Positions 24,601-35,857 of a stretch of 64,000 nt of DNA are shown one piece after another. The position numbers were made by a program, and so were the translations under genes. The notes under the pieces are model-generated. The model had not been told where the DNA came from and searched no databases. It worked only from the letters and a program-made list of their open reading frames with translations. Source of the stretch: Sinomonas sp. R1AF57 (GTDB taxonomy: Bacteria > Actinomycetota > Actinomycetes > Actinomycetales > Micrococcaceae); NCBI RefSeq assembly GCF_002224485.1, contig NZ_CP022463.1, positions 1 through 64,000 on the forward strand. Reading direction: 5' to 3'. Numbering within the stretch: position 1 is the stretch's first letter; each line of letters begins with the position of its first letter.

Positions 24601-25388
24601 GCGGCCGGGGCAGCGGTCAGGCCGGCGAGGAGGCCCTCAAGCGTGTCCGCGGAGACGTCGCGGAGCTCGACGGCGTCGGCGGGCTCGGCCACACCGTCGC
24701 CGCCGCGCGGCGTCAGCAGCGTCACGGCCGTCGAGGACGTGTAGACGCTCAATGACTGGTCCGGCCCGTGTGCGGCGAGCGCCGTCACGGTCGTGGCGGC
24801 GCGCGTGTCCGCGAGCCGTTCGCCGGCCTGCGCCTCGAACTGGGCCTGGTCGAGCAGGACGGGCTCACTGTCGCCCGCGGCGATCCCGTCGGGGTCCACG
24901 AATCCGGCGAGCCACGGCCCGATGCCGGCGGCGGTGAACACCCGGAACGCGTGCAGGCCGGACTCGTCGACCTCCTCGGCGAGCACCCCGCCGTCGTGCA
25001 CGTACGCATAGATCCAGCGGCGGCCGGTGGAGACCTGCCGCTCGAGGCGCACGAGCCGCTCCGCGGTGCGGCGCAGCGTGAGCAGGCCCGTATGCTCGAC
25101 GCCGGCCTCGAGCCGGCGCGGCGTCGGGTCGCCCTCGGCGTGGACCGGGTACGCGATGCCCTTGGCGAGCAGCCCGCGCAGGGCGACGGCGGCAGCGGCC
25201 TCCCGGTCGACCCCCTCCGCGGCGAGCCACGGCAGTTCGACGAGCTGCTCCCGGGCCGGCCCGTCGAGCGCCACGATCTCCTCGTCGGTGAGCGTCGGCA
25301 GCTCACGGCCCGCGTCTGTGGCCGAGCCGAGGACCGCGGCAGCCGAGCGCACGTCCCTCTCGGTCCAGGTGATCTGTGCCTGCGTCAT
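24597..25388 (-). CDS. Possible EspG-like type VII secretion chaperone
   Basis: 263 residues, soluble, acidic, with no membrane helix. It is made of alternating beta and alpha segments: HTGLLTLRRTAERLVRLER, RRWIYAYVHDGGVLAEEVD, GLHAFRVFTAAGIGPWLAGF, SLSVYTSSTAVTLLTPRGG. Length and beta-rich layout are like EspG-family proteins that bind ESX substrates. This is a guess from length, layout and position, since no single diagnostic motif is visible. The genes on both sides overlap it by four bases (ATGA junctions), so its product is made in step with the WXG protein upstream and the RDD protein downstream. Confidence 0.5.
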   Translation of the reverse strand: MTQAQITWTERDVRSAAAVLGSATDAGRELPTLTDEEIVALDGPAREQLVELPWLAAEGVDREAAAAVALRGLLAKGIAYPVHAEGDPTPRRLEAGVEHTGLLTLRRTAERLVRLERQVSTGRRWIYAYVHDGGVLAEEVDESGLHAFRVFTAAGIGPWLAGFVDPDGIAAGDSEPVLLDQAQFEAQAGERLADTRAATTVTALAAHGPDQSLSVYTSSTAVTLLTPRGGDGVAEPADAVELRDVSADTLEGLLAGLTAAPAA

Positions 25389-26383
25389 CCGAAGAGCCCT
25401 CCCACGAAGTCCTTTGCGGCGCCCGCAGCATCGGACACCCCGTCCACCACACTATCGACGGTGTCCGCGACAGCGTCCTTGGCCTCCCCGAAGCCGTCCG
25501 CGATCGTCCCGCCGACATCGCCGGCGAAGCTGCTGATGGAATCCCAGTTGTCGTAGACGAGGTTCCCCACGGTCCACCCCGCGGCGACGAGGCCCGCGCC
25601 GATCACCACGGGGGCGCCGATCGGCCCCAGCAGCGCTGCGCCGCCGGCCGTCGCGAGCATCATCGACCCCACGCCGCCCACCGCGGAGAGCCCGCCGGCA
25701 ACCCGGTCGCCGGTGCCGCGCCACCCCTCGTGGGACGGGCTGATGACATCGTGGATGCCCCCCGCCACGGCGAACGGCCCGGCGATCGCCCCCGCCCAGC
25801 GCAGCGACTGGGAGAACCTGCTCGCGTTCTCGAAGGCCTCGCTGTAGGGCACCCCGGCACGCATGGCCTGGTAGACGTCGGAAAGTCCGTCGCCGCTGCG
25901 GATCCCGCGGATGCCGTCCCGCACGAGCTCGCCGACGTCGGCCCAGCTCGTGAAGAGGCTCTTCGTGTCCTTCCAGGCATCGAGGCCCAGGCGGCCGGCG
26001 TTGATCGCGTTCCACGCGGCGGAGCCGAACGCCTTGACCCCGCCTGCGGTCTCGTACACGTCGTACAGGACGCCGAGGGCGCTCGGAGCGCCAGCGGCCA
26101 GCGCCCCGGTCGAGGCCTCTGAAGTCTGCTCCTGTGCGTCGGCGTTGGCGAGCAGGGTCCGGGAGGCCTCCTGGAGCTGGCGGGACACGGCCAGGAGCGC
26201 CGGCCGGTGCAGGCGGCTCCACTGCTGCTTGAACTGCTCGGCGTCGTTGCCGCGCCACACGTCCAGCCGGCCCAGGACCACGCTGAGCTCCTGTCCGCGG
26301 CTGCCGAGTTCCTTCGACGCCTTCCCGAACTGCAGCGCCAGCGCGCGCAGCTCCTCGACGTTCGCCCCAGCTCGGATCGTCAC
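25385..26383 (-). CDS. WXG100-domain protein with hydrophobic C-terminal region (candidate type VII effector)
   Basis: 332 residues. The first 95 form a WXG100-type helical hairpin, with WRG at 43-45 inside RLDVWRGNDAEQFKQQW. After a linker, residues of about 210-285 are Gly/Ala-rich and hydrophobic (VAGGLSAVGGVGSMMLATAG, LLGPIGAPVVIGAGLVAAGW), resembling glycine-zipper or colicin-like hairpins, followed by an amphipathic tail. The GTG start at 26383 is preceded by GAAGGGGGAAC; the longer frame to 26470 is rejected. This is the first gene of three overlapping ones. A type VII-secreted, membrane-acting protein is my inference. No EccC/EssC secretion ATPase lies in the window. Confidence 0.65.
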   Translation of the reverse strand: MTIRAGANVEELRALALQFGKASKELGSRGQELSVVLGRLDVWRGNDAEQFKQQWSRLHRPALLAVSRQLQEASRTLLANADAQEQTSEASTGALAAGAPSALGVLYDVYETAGGVKAFGSAAWNAINAGRLGLDAWKDTKSLFTSWADVGELVRDGIRGIRSGDGLSDVYQAMRAGVPYSEAFENASRFSQSLRWAGAIAGPFAVAGGIHDVISPSHEGWRGTGDRVAGGLSAVGGVGSMMLATAGGAALLGPIGAPVVIGAGLVAAGWTVGNLVYDNWDSISSFAGDVGGTIADGFGEAKDAVADTVDSVVDGVSDAAGAAKDFVGGLFG

Positions 26384-26450
26384 CGTTCCCCCTTCGTCTG
26401 GGCGCTCCGGGCGCCCACTGGCTCGTGGACAGCCTAGGAGACGGGAACGA

Positions 26451-26485
26451 GAGGGGGCGATGGGGACCACTCCCCATCGCCCCTC
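26451..26485 (-). terminator. Terminator of ppa
   Basis: GAGGGGGCGATGGGGA (26451-26466) pairs with TCCCCATCGCCCCTC (26471-26485) with one bulged base and a 4-base loop, 40 bases past the ppa stop and ahead of the WXG gene start. Confidence 0.8.
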
Positions 26486-26526
26486 ACGGACTGCTCGCAG
26501 GCCGGCTCAGCCGCCTGCCGCCGGGC

Positions 26527-27015
26527 TCAGTGGCCCTGCTGCTCGAAGCGCTTGATGGAGGCCTCGAGCTCCGCCTCCGCGGCGGCGCGGTCCGCCCAGC
26601 CGGCGGGCTTGACCCACTTGCCCGGCTCGAGGTCCTTGTAGCGCGTGAAGAAATGCTCGATCTCCTTGATCAGGAAGTCGTCGAGGTCCGAGGCCTCCTG
26701 AATGTGGTCGAACCGCTTGTCCGCCGGCACGCACACGAGCTTCGCGTCCCCGCCGGACTCGTCTTCCATGTTGAAGATCGCGATCGGGCGGGCCTCCATG
26801 ACGATGCCGGGGAAGAGGTCCACGTCCGGGTACCAGACGAGGGCGTCGAGCGGGTCGCCGTCCTCGCCGAGGGTGTCGTCGAAGAACCCGTAGTGGGTCG
26901 GGTACTGCATGGAGGTGAAGAGGACGCGGTCGAGGCGCACGCGCCCGGTCTCGTGGTCCACCTCGTACTTCACGCGGGAGCCGCGCGGGATCTCGATCGT
27001 CACATCGTGCTTCAT
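26527..27015 (-). CDS. ppa: Inorganic pyrophosphatase, family I
   Basis: Hydrolyses pyrophosphate to phosphate and so drives biosynthesis forward. 162 residues, the usual bacterial hexameric size. Core motifs are [41 protein letters not shown] (the D-x-D-P-x-D metal site) and [11 protein letters not shown]. The start at 27015 ([10 protein letters not shown]) has AAGGAGC upstream. It is divergent from dacB. ppa next to dacB, DUF2342 and tilS is an order conserved among actinobacteria. Confidence 0.96.
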   Translation of the reverse strand: MKHDVTIEIPRGSRVKYEVDHETGRVRLDRVLFTSMQYPTHYGFFDDTLGEDGDPLDALVWYPDVDLFPGIVMEARPIAIFNMEDESGGDAKLVCVPADKRFDHIQEASDLDDFLIKEIEHFFTRYKDLEPGKWVKPAGWADRAAAEAELEASIKRFEQQGH

Positions 27016-27183
27016 GGGTGCTCCTTGCATGGCCCGCCTGCGGGGCCGGGTCGCGTCGGTCACGGCAGCCGGCACGGGCAAGCCCGGGGGCCCGTCCGCG
27101 GCGGCGACTACGATGAAGGATATCTGCCCCGGGGCTGCCCACCCCCAGCCGGGACCGTAAGAGAACCCCGAGGACCGACACAC

Positions 27184-28680
27184 ATGAGCACGCAACGCGG
27201 ACCCCGCGCGCCCCTGACCGGGCTGTGGGCCCCTCTCGCCGCAGCGGTCGCGCTCGCGGTGGCCGTCGCCGTCGTGCTCGTGGCCACCGGGCTCGCGACC
27301 GATGCGCGGTCCGCGCTCTTCCCCGCCCCGACGCCCACCGCCACGGCCCCGGGGTGGCTCGCGCCGCCGTCGTCCGCGCCAGCCGTCGTGGGCGCCACGC
27401 CCCTGTCCACGTCGGCCCCGGTTCCCGAGGCCGATCGGCTCGCCCGCGACCTCGCGCCCCGGCTCGCGCTGGGCACCGGAAGCATCGGCGGGACCGTGCT
27501 CGACGCCGCCACCGGCCGCGTCCTCTTCAGCCAGGCCGGCGGGGACGGGCGCGTCCCGGCGTCCAACCTCAAGCTCCTCACGGCGGCGGCCGTGCTCACC
27601 TCCCTGGGGCCCGACGCGCGGCTCCGCACCCGCGCCGTCCGCCCCGATGCAGGCACCGTCGTCCTCGCCGGCGGCGGCGATGCGATGCTCGCCGCGGGCT
27701 CGTCCCAGCCCGACGCCGTCATGGGCCGCGCCGGCCTGGCGACGCTCGCCGCGGACACCGCGAAGGCGCTCGCTCCGGCTGCCGGGGCCGCGCACGACGA
27801 CGCCGCCTCGCCTCAGCCGGCTCCCTCGCCGCCGCGGACCGTCACCGTCCGGCTCGACGACACCCTCTTCACTGGCCCGGCCCTGAGCCCGGCGTGGGAC
27901 CCGGCCGATGTGGCCGCCGGGGAGATCGCGCCCGTGTACGCCCTCGCCCTCAACGGGGCCCGTACGGCCCCGGGCGCCGCCGGCCCGCGGCCCCAGGACA
28001 CGGCGCTCGACGCCGCGAACGCCTTCCGGGACGCGCTCGCGGCCGCCCTCGCGGGCACCGGCGTGACGGTCGTCGCCGACGTCAGCCGCGTGGCGGCGCC
28101 CGTGGAGGGGCAGGAGTTGGCCGCTGTCGAGAGCGCACCGCTCGGGGAGCAGGTCGACTACATGCTGCGTGAGTCGGACAACTACCTCGCGGAGGTCCTC
28201 GCCCGCCTCGCCGCGCACGCACAGGGCGGTCCGGCGGCCAACGAGGGCGCCGTCGCGGCCCTGCGCTCCGCGGCAGTGCAGGTGCTGGGGACTGCGGACG
28301 GCCTCGAGATCGCCGACGCCTGCGGCCTCTCCCTCGGCAACCGGATCAGCCCGACGGCCCTCGCAACCCTCGTGCGCGAGATGGCCGCGGGGTCGGACGA
28401 GCGGCTCCGGGCCGCCCTCGGCGGCTTCCCCGTGGCCGCGCTCGACGGGACCCTCGGCTCGCGGTTCGCCGGGAGCGCGGCGGCCGGGGCCGGCGTCGTG
28501 CGGGCGAAGACCGGAACGCTGAACACGGTGGCCGCGCTGAGCGGGTACGCCGTCGACGCCGACGGGCGCCTCCTGGTGTTCTCCTTCGTGGCGAACGGCC
28601 TGGATCCGGGGCGCCGCGGAGAGGCCGTTCAGGCTCTCGACGGCGCCGCCGCAGCCCTCGCGGCATGCGGCTGCCGATAA
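27184..28680 (+). CDS. dacB: D-alanyl-D-alanine carboxypeptidase/endopeptidase (PBP4 type)
   Basis: 498 residues, anchored or exported through an N-terminal hydrophobic helix (residues 14-38) and a Pro/Thr-rich linker. Peptidase S13 motifs: the S-x-x-K nucleophile [14 protein letters not shown]-x-N as [14 protein letters not shown], and K-T-G as [17 protein letters not shown]. It trims or cleaves cross-linked peptidoglycan outside the membrane. The start ATG at 27184 leaves a 168-bp gap shared with ppa for divergent promoters (TACGAT near 27111 is a candidate -10). It is the first of dacB, DUF2342, tilS and hpt. Confidence 0.92.
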   Translation: MSTQRGPRAPLTGLWAPLAAAVALAVAVAVVLVATGLATDARSALFPAPTPTATAPGWLAPPSSAPAVVGATPLSTSAPVPEADRLARDLAPRLALGTGSIGGTVLDAATGRVLFSQAGGDGRVPASNLKLLTAAAVLTSLGPDARLRTRAVRPDAGTVVLAGGGDAMLAAGSSQPDAVMGRAGLATLAADTAKALAPAAGAAHDDAASPQPAPSPPRTVTVRLDDTLFTGPALSPAWDPADVAAGEIAPVYALALNGARTAPGAAGPRPQDTALDAANAFRDALAAALAGTGVTVVADVSRVAAPVEGQELAAVESAPLGEQVDYMLRESDNYLAEVLARLAAHAQGGPAANEGAVAALRSAAVQVLGTADGLEIADACGLSLGNRISPTALATLVREMAAGSDERLRAALGGFPVAALDGTLGSRFAGSAAAGAGVVRAKTGTLNTVAALSGYAVDADGRLLVFSFVANGLDPGRRGEAVQALDGAAAALAACGCR

Positions 28681-28746
28681 CGGCGGGCGGAAGCCGCGCC
28701 CCGGCCCGCACAGCGGAGGGACAGCAGCATGTGGTCGAATGGAGGC

Positions 28747-29853
28747 ATGGATGCCTCGCAGATGGCCAGCCAACTGATCAACTGGGATCTCGCTGCGTCA
28801 ACCGCGGCGCGCCTGGCGCCCCCCGGGCCGGCGCTGTCGCCGGCTGAGGCGCGCGACGTCGTCGAGAGCCTGCGGCGCCTGGCCGATGCCTCGGTCGCCC
28901 ACGTCCACCGCATCACCGGGCTCGACGTCGCCGCGGACCTGCGCGACTCCCAGCTGCTGATCGTGGACCGCGCCTCGTGGGCAAAGGCCAACACGCAGGG
29001 CTTCGAGGTCATGATGGACCCGGTCCTGACGCACCTCGTCGAGAAGCGCGCGAGCGAGCTGACCCCCACCGCGGCGAAGGTCGGCGGGGCGATCACGGGC
29101 GCCCAGCTCGGCCTCATCCTCGCCTACCTCTCGAGCCGGGTGCTCGGGCAGTACGAGCCGTTCTCGGCCCTCGCGCCCGGCTCCACGGTCCCGCCGGCCG
29201 GGCGGCTGCTGCTGGTCGCGCCCAACATCGTCCACATCGAGCGCGAGCTCGTGCTCGAGCCCGAGGACTTCCGGCTCTGGGTGTGCCTCCACGAGCAGAC
29301 GCACCGCGTCCAGTTCGCCGCAGCCCCGTGGCTGCGCGGCCACATGACGGAGCAGATCGGGCAGCTGAGCGAGAGCCTCGTGGGCAACATGGACTCCCTC
29401 ATGGAACGCGCGACGGCGGTTGCCAAGTCCCTGCGCGACCGCACCGGGAGCGCCTCGGACCTCCCGAGCAAGGGTGCCATCCTCGACCTGCTCCAGGACC
29501 CCGCCGAGCGCGCCGCGATCTCCCACCTGACGGCGGTCATGAGCCTGCTCGAGGGGCACGCGAACGTCGTCATGGACGCGATCGACGCCTCGGTGGTGCC
29601 CACCGTCAAGACCATCCGGCAGCGGTTCCAGCAGCGCAACGAGAACCGCGGCCCGCTCGAGACGTTCATCCGCCGGCTCCTCGGGCTCGAGGCCAAGATG
29701 CGCCAGTACACGGACGGGCAGAAGTTCGTGCGGCACGTCGTCGACGCGGTCGGGATGGCGGGCTTCAACCGCGTGTGGGAGGGCCCCGAGAACCTCCCGA
29801 CCGAGGAGGAGATCCACGCCCCGGAGACCTGGGTCTCCCGCATGGGCCTGTGA
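28747..29853 (+). CDS. DUF2342 zinc-dependent metalloprotease-like protein
   Basis: 368 residues, soluble, helical. The family sits between dacB and tilS in actinobacteria. The zinc motif HEQTH (in [16 protein letters not shown]) and the long conserved region [24 protein letters not shown], with a possible third ligand Glu/His, define it. Opening residues [18 protein letters not shown] are typical. Two starts are possible, 28729 and 28747. The stop overlaps the GTG of tilS (GTGA). Peptidase activity is inferred from the motif; the substrate is unknown. Some annotations tie the family to coenzyme F420 synthesis without experimental proof. Confidence 0.85.
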   Translation: MDASQMASQLINWDLAASTAARLAPPGPALSPAEARDVVESLRRLADASVAHVHRITGLDVAADLRDSQLLIVDRASWAKANTQGFEVMMDPVLTHLVEKRASELTPTAAKVGGAITGAQLGLILAYLSSRVLGQYEPFSALAPGSTVPPAGRLLLVAPNIVHIERELVLEPEDFRLWVCLHEQTHRVQFAAAPWLRGHMTEQIGQLSESLVGNMDSLMERATAVAKSLRDRTGSASDLPSKGAILDLLQDPAERAAISHLTAVMSLLEGHANVVMDAIDASVVPTVKTIRQRFQQRNENRGPLETFIRRLLGLEAKMRQYTDGQKFVRHVVDAVGMAGFNRVWEGPENLPTEEEIHAPETWVSRMGL

Positions 29854-31028
29854 CCGCCGGGGACTCCGGAAGCGCCTCCGGTCCGGCCCTCGACCCGGCC
29901 CGCGACACCGCCTCGCCCACCCGGCGCCGCCTCCACCCCGCCGTCGGCGCCGCCCGGAACGCCGTGAAGGCCGCGCTCGCGGAGGCCGGCTGGCCCCGCC
30001 GCGTGCTCGTCGGCTGTTCCGGCGGCCCGGACTCGCTCGCCCTCGCGGCCGCGGTCGCCCACTTCGCCCGCCGCGGCGGGGTGTCGGGCCACCCGCTCGA
30101 GGCCGGCGCCGTCGTCGTCGACCACCAGCTGCAGGAGGGCTCCGGGGAGGTCGCGCGCACGACGGCGGGTGTGCTGGGCGAGCTTGGACTCGCGCCGGTG
30201 CGGGTGGTCGCCGTGGACGTCCAGCGCCGGGGCGAGGGACCCGAGGCCGCTGCGCGCGCCGCGCGGCTCGCGGCCCTCGAGGCCGAAGCGGACAGATGGG
30301 GCGCAGGCGCGCTGCTGCTCGGGCACACGCTGGACGACCAGGCCGAGCAGGTGCTCCTCGGACTGGCACGGGGGTCAGGGCCCCGGGCCCTCGCGGGCAT
30401 GCGCCGGGTGCGCGGGCTGTACGTCCGGCCCTTCCTCACGCTGCGCCGCGCCGACACGCTCGACGTGTGTGTCGCCGAGGGCCTCGAGCCGTGGTTCGAC
30501 CCGACGAACGAGGACCCACGGTTCATGCGTTCGCGGGTCCGCGCGGCGACGATGCCGTTCCTCGAGGCCGAGCTCGGGCCCGGCGTCGCGGAGGGGCTTG
30601 CCCGCACCGCCGCGCTGCTGGCCGCCGATGCGGACTACCTCGACGGCGAGGCCCAGCGGATCTACGCCGCCCTCGCCGAGGTCACCCCTTCTGGCGCCGA
30701 GGTCACCCCTTCTGGCCCCGAGGTCACCCCTCGCGGCAGGGACCTGACCCCTCATCGCGGGGGCGGACGCGCCGTCGTCCTTCCCGGCCCCGAGCTGCGG
30801 GCCCTGCCCCAAGCGCTCCGCAGCCGCGTGATCGCGCTCGCGGTGACCGAGCTGGGAGGCCAGCTCACCTTCGAGCGGCTCGCCGCCGTCGAGCGCCTCC
30901 TCGAGCCCCGCGGCTCGGCAGGGCCGGTCGAGGTCCCGGGGCACGTGAGCGCGTTCCGGCAGCCCAGGGGCGGCACCGGCAAGGGCGCGGGGCACCGCGG
31001 GGGGCTAGTCTTGGTATCGCATCGCTGA
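29850..31028 (+). CDS. tilS: tRNA(Ile)-lysidine synthase, with in-frame repeat insertion
   Basis: Converts C34 of tRNA-Ile(CAU) to lysidine using ATP and lysine, giving isoleucine decoding of AUA. It is essential in most bacteria. 392 residues. The PP-loop SGGPDS is at 57-62 (LVGCSGGPDSLALAA), followed by DHQLQEGS and GHTLDDQAEQVLLGLARGSG, then the DPTNEDPRFMRSRVR motif. Residues 277-304 are an unusual heptad repeat (EVTPSGA, EVTPSGP, EVTPRGR, DLTPHRG) encoded by four 21-bp repeats of the GGTCACC family, lying in the linker before the C-terminal domain. The GTG start overlaps the upstream stop. Confidence 0.93.
   Translation: MTAGDSGSASGPALDPARDTASPTRRRLHPAVGAARNAVKAALAEAGWPRRVLVGCSGGPDSLALAAAVAHFARRGGVSGHPLEAGAVVVDHQLQEGSGEVARTTAGVLGELGLAPVRVVAVDVQRRGEGPEAAARAARLAALEAEADRWGAGALLLGHTLDDQAEQVLLGLARGSGPRALAGMRRVRGLYVRPFLTLRRADTLDVCVAEGLEPWFDPTNEDPRFMRSRVRAATMPFLEAELGPGVAEGLARTAALLAADADYLDGEAQRIYAALAEVTPSGAEVTPSGPEVTPRGRDLTPHRGGGRAVVLPGPELRALPQALRSRVIALAVTELGGQLTFERLAAVERLLEPRGSAGPVEVPGHVSAFRQPRGGTGKGAGHRGGLVLVSHR
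30678..30761 (+). repeat. Four 21-bp GGTCACC-type repeats inside tilS
   Basis: The units start at 30678, 30699, 30720 and 30741. The first two share GAGGTCACCCCTTCTGG; the third and fourth diverge after ACCCCT. Because the unit is 21 bp the reading frame is kept, giving heptads of the form E/D-V/L-T-P-x-x-x. The core resembles the intergenic copies at 5421, 51501 and 54243. Confidence 0.85.
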
Positions 31029-31085
31029 CCCAGCACCGCGTCACGCCCCAGCAGGCAGGCACACGCTCGACCACAGGAGCCGCAG

Positions 31086-31637
31086 GTGGAATCGACCGAC
31101 GTCCACGCAGACCTCAAGCACGTCCTCAAGACGAAGGAGGAGATCCAGAACCGCATCGCCGAGCTCGCCGCCGAGATCGACCGCGACTACGACGGCCGGG
31201 ACCTCCTCATCGTCGGAGTCCTCAAGGGCGCCGTCATGGTCATGGCGGACCTGGCGAGGGCCCTGCACTCGCACGTGACGATGGACTGGATGGCGGTCTC
31301 GTCCTACGGTTCCGGCACGCAGTCCTCCGGCGTGGTGCGGATCCTCAAGGACCTCGACACGGACCTCATGGGCAAGCACGTCCTCATCGTCGAGGACATC
31401 ATCGACTCGGGCCTGACCCTCTCGTGGCTCAAGACCAACCTCGAGTCGCGCGGAACGGCGTCGGTCGAGATCTGCACGGCGTTCCGCAAGCCCGACGCCG
31501 CCAAGGTCAGCATCGATGTCAAGTACGTGGGCTTCGACATCCCGAACGAGTTCGTGGTGGGCTACGGCCTCGACTACGCCGAGAAGTACCGCAACCTCGA
31601 CTTCGTGGGCACGCTCGCGCCCCACGTCTACGAGTAG
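31086..31637 (+). CDS. hpt: Hypoxanthine phosphoribosyltransferase
   Basis: Salvages hypoxanthine (and guanine) with PRPP to give IMP/GMP. 183 residues. The PRPP loop is [18 protein letters not shown] and the flexible loop is [30 protein letters not shown] near the N-terminus and [20 protein letters not shown] near the C-terminus are standard. The GTG start has GGAGCCGCAG upstream. A TAGTCT box near 31007, inside the end of tilS, could give it a promoter of its own. The tilS-hpt-ftsH order is widely conserved. Confidence 0.95.
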   Translation: MESTDVHADLKHVLKTKEEIQNRIAELAAEIDRDYDGRDLLIVGVLKGAVMVMADLARALHSHVTMDWMAVSSYGSGTQSSGVVRILKDLDTDLMGKHVLIVEDIIDSGLTLSWLKTNLESRGTASVEICTAFRKPDAAKVSIDVKYVGFDIPNEFVVGYGLDYAEKYRNLDFVGTLAPHVYE

Positions 31638-31817
31638 GTCGCGCAGACCTCGGTCACTCCGACGCCGGTGGGCAGCGGCGCACGACGCCGCGCGGCGGGT
31701 TTCGCCGTCAGCGCACCGGTGCGGGGGGAACTTTTGGAGTGAACCGTGCGTGAACGTTTCCGAACGGTGTCATGCTGGTGGCCACAGCCTTCGCGCATGA
31801 CGGTACCGGTGCACTAC

Positions 31818-31845
31818 AGAAGGGACGGGGTCTAGCCCCGATTTC
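31818..31845 (+). promoter_or_regulatory. ftsH ribosome-binding site separated from ATG by a mini-hairpin
   Basis: AGAAGGGA (31818-31825) lies about 20 bases before the ATG, too far for usual use. Between them CGGGG-TCTAG-CCCCG (31826-31840) can fold. Folding would bring the site to about 5 bases from the start. Confidence 0.4.
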
Positions 31846-33882
<2,037 letters not shown>

Positions 33883-33914
33883 CGGCCGTCGCCTCGCCAT
33901 TTCGCCCGCACCGC

Positions 33915-33920
33915 TAGGAT
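33915..33920 (+). promoter_or_regulatory. -10 box of folE, leaderless arrangement
   Basis: TAGGAT ends 6 bases before the folE GTG at 33927, with no ribosome-binding site between. It suggests that the folate genes have their own leaderless promoter in addition to read-through from ftsH. Confidence 0.6.
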
Positions 33921-33926
33921 CGATCC

Positions 33927-34541
33927 GTGACCCACATTGACGACGACGATGTTTTCGAGCTGCCTGCGGAAGTCCAGGACGTGGACCTGCCCCGCATCGA
34001 GGCGGCCGTGCGGGAGATCCTGCTCGCCGTCGGCGAGGACCCGGACCGCAGCGGGCTGAAGGACACCCCGAAGCGGGTCGCGAAGGCCTACGCCGAGACG
34101 TTCGCTGGCCTCCACATGGACCCCGAGGACGTCCTGGGGGTCACGTTCGACCTCGACCACGAGGAGCTCGTGCTCGTGAAGGACATCCCGTTCTACTCGA
34201 CGTGCGAGCACCACCTCGTGCCGTTCCACGGTGTCGCCCACGTGGGCTACATCCCCTCCCATGACGGGCGCGTGACCGGACTGAGCAAGCTTGCGCGCCT
34301 CGTCGACATCTACGCGCGCCGGCCCCAGGTCCAGGAGCGGCTCACGACCCAGGTGGCGGACGCCATCGTCCACCACCTCAAGCCCCGCGGCGTGATCGTC
34401 GTGATCTCGTGCGAGCACATGTGCATGTCCATGCGCGGCGTGCGCAAGCCCGGCGCTCACACCGTCACGAGCGCCGTCCGCGGCCAGCTGCACGACCCAG
34501 CTACCCGCGCCGAAGCCATGAGCCTCATTCTCGGAAGGTGA
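33927..34541 (+). CDS. folE: GTP cyclohydrolase I
   Basis: First step of folate synthesis, converting GTP to dihydroneopterin triphosphate. 204 residues. The zinc site is formed by Cys and His in [20 protein letters not shown] and the later Cys of [18 protein letters not shown]. The [17 protein letters not shown] helix and [20 protein letters not shown] are typical. It begins a run folE-folP-folB-folK with short gaps or overlaps. The deduced N-terminus is acidic ([12 protein letters not shown]). Confidence 0.96.
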   Translation: MTHIDDDDVFELPAEVQDVDLPRIEAAVREILLAVGEDPDRSGLKDTPKRVAKAYAETFAGLHMDPEDVLGVTFDLDHEELVLVKDIPFYSTCEHHLVPFHGVAHVGYIPSHDGRVTGLSKLARLVDIYARRPQVQERLTTQVADAIVHHLKPRGVIVVISCEHMCMSMRGVRKPGAHTVTSAVRGQLHDPATRAEAMSLILGR

Positions 34542-34546
34542 GTACG

Positions 34547-35455
34547 ATGATGGACTCTCTCGCAGCAGCGCCCGGAACCGGGCCCAATACCTCCCCCCTT
34601 CCCGTGCTGCGCCAGGCGCGCGCCCGGGCCACGTTCGCGGGCCTCCCCAGCGACCGCACGGTGGTCATGGGGATCCTCAACGTCACCCCCGACTCGTTCA
34701 GCGACGGCGGGGACTACGCCACCGCCGACACCGCCATCGCCGCCGGGCTGCGCATGTACTACGCGGGCGCAGACATCATCGATGTCGGCGGCGAGTCGAC
34801 GCGCCCCGGCGCGGACGAGGTCCCCGAGGACCTCGAGCAGGAGCGCGTCCTGCCCGTGGTCGCTGCCCTCGCGAAGGCGGGCGCCCTCGTGTCGGTGGAC
34901 ACGCGCCGGGCCACCACGGCCGCGAAGGCGATCGAGGCCGGCGCGGCGATCATCAACGACGTCTCGGGGCTGGCCCTCACCGACGAGATGATCTCGCTCG
35001 TCGCCGAGACCGGCGTGCACTACGTCCTCATGCACAGCCGTGGCGACTCGAAGAGCATGGACGGACTGGCCGCCTACGGCGACGTGGTCGAGGAGGTCAT
35101 CGCGGAGATGAAGGCGCTGCGCGACCGTCTGCGCGCGGGCGGGGTCAAGGACGAGCAGATCATCGTGGACCCGGGTCTGGGCTTCTCGAAGAACGGCGAG
35201 CAGAACTGGGAGCTCGTGAAGCACATCGATCGCTTCACGGAATTCGGCCACCCCGTGCTCGTGGCGGCCTCCCGCAAGCGCTTCATCGGGGAGCTGCTCA
35301 CGACCGCCGGGAAGGCTGCGCCGCCGAAGCTGCGGGACGCTGGCACTGCCGCGATCACCGTCCTCTCCGCGGCCGCCGGGGCGTGGGGCGTGCGCGTGCA
35401 CGACGTCGCGGCGAACCTCGACGCCGTCAAGGTCGCCGCCCGGGCGAAGGCCTAG
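34547..35455 (+). CDS. folP: Dihydropteroate synthase
   Basis: Joins p-aminobenzoate to dihydropterin pyrophosphate; the sulfonamide target. 302 residues, TIM barrel. GILNVTPDSFSDGGDY is the pterin/pyrophosphate loop, then DIIDVGGESTRPGADEV, the VDTRRATTAAKAIEAGAAIINDVSGL strand and DPGLGFSKNGEQNWELV. Loops that give sulfonamide sensitivity look ordinary. The start is the first of two ATG codons at 34547, five bases after the folE stop. Confidence 0.96.
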   Translation: MMDSLAAAPGTGPNTSPLPVLRQARARATFAGLPSDRTVVMGILNVTPDSFSDGGDYATADTAIAAGLRMYYAGADIIDVGGESTRPGADEVPEDLEQERVLPVVAALAKAGALVSVDTRRATTAAKAIEAGAAIINDVSGLALTDEMISLVAETGVHYVLMHSRGDSKSMDGLAAYGDVVEEVIAEMKALRDRLRAGGVKDEQIIVDPGLGFSKNGEQNWELVKHIDRFTEFGHPVLVAASRKRFIGELLTTAGKAAPPKLRDAGTAAITVLSAAAGAWGVRVHDVAANLDAVKVAARAKA

Positions 35456-35460
35456 GCGGA

Positions 35461-35856
35461 GTGGACGGAGGGCCGGTGGCCGGCAGCGTGCGCGTTCGCC
35501 CGGACCTGATCACGCTCACGGGTGTGACGGCGACCGGGCACCACGGCGTGCTCGACTTCGAGCGCCGCGACGGGCAGCCGTTCGTCGTCGACGCCGTCCT
35601 GCACACGGACTTCAGCGCGGCGGCCGGCAGCGACGAGCTCGCCCGGACCACGAGCTACGCCGAGGTTGCCGAGCGGATCGTGGCCGTCCTCGAGGGCGAG
35701 CCGGTGGACCTCATCGAGACGCTCGCGGTGCGGCTCGCCGACACCCTCCTCGGCGAGTTCCCGGTCGACGCCGTCGAACTCACTGTGCACAAGCCGCAGG
35801 CCCCCATCGGGGTGCCCTTCGGCGACGTGTCCGTGACCGTCTTCCGGGAGCGTTGA
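35461..35856 (+). CDS. folB: Dihydroneopterin aldolase
   Basis: Cleaves dihydroneopterin to hydroxymethyl-dihydropterin and glycolaldehyde. 131 residues. The family opening ITLTGVTATGHHGVLDFERRDGQPFVVD and the TTSYAEVAERIV and ETLAVRLADTLL helices are clear, with the catalytic Lys in VHKPQAPIGVPFGDVSVTV. The GTG start at 35461 is chosen because it is 5 bases after the folP stop; a GTG at 35476 is also possible. folK starts one base after its stop. Confidence 0.94.
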   Translation: MDGGPVAGSVRVRPDLITLTGVTATGHHGVLDFERRDGQPFVVDAVLHTDFSAAAGSDELARTTSYAEVAERIVAVLEGEPVDLIETLAVRLADTLLGEFPVDAVELTVHKPQAPIGVPFGDVSVTVFRER

Positions 35857-35857
35857 C

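Noticed and set aside
30678-30761. Frameshift or assembly error in tilS
   Set aside because: Units are 21 bp, the frame is kept, and the downstream TilS C-terminal sequence continues normally.
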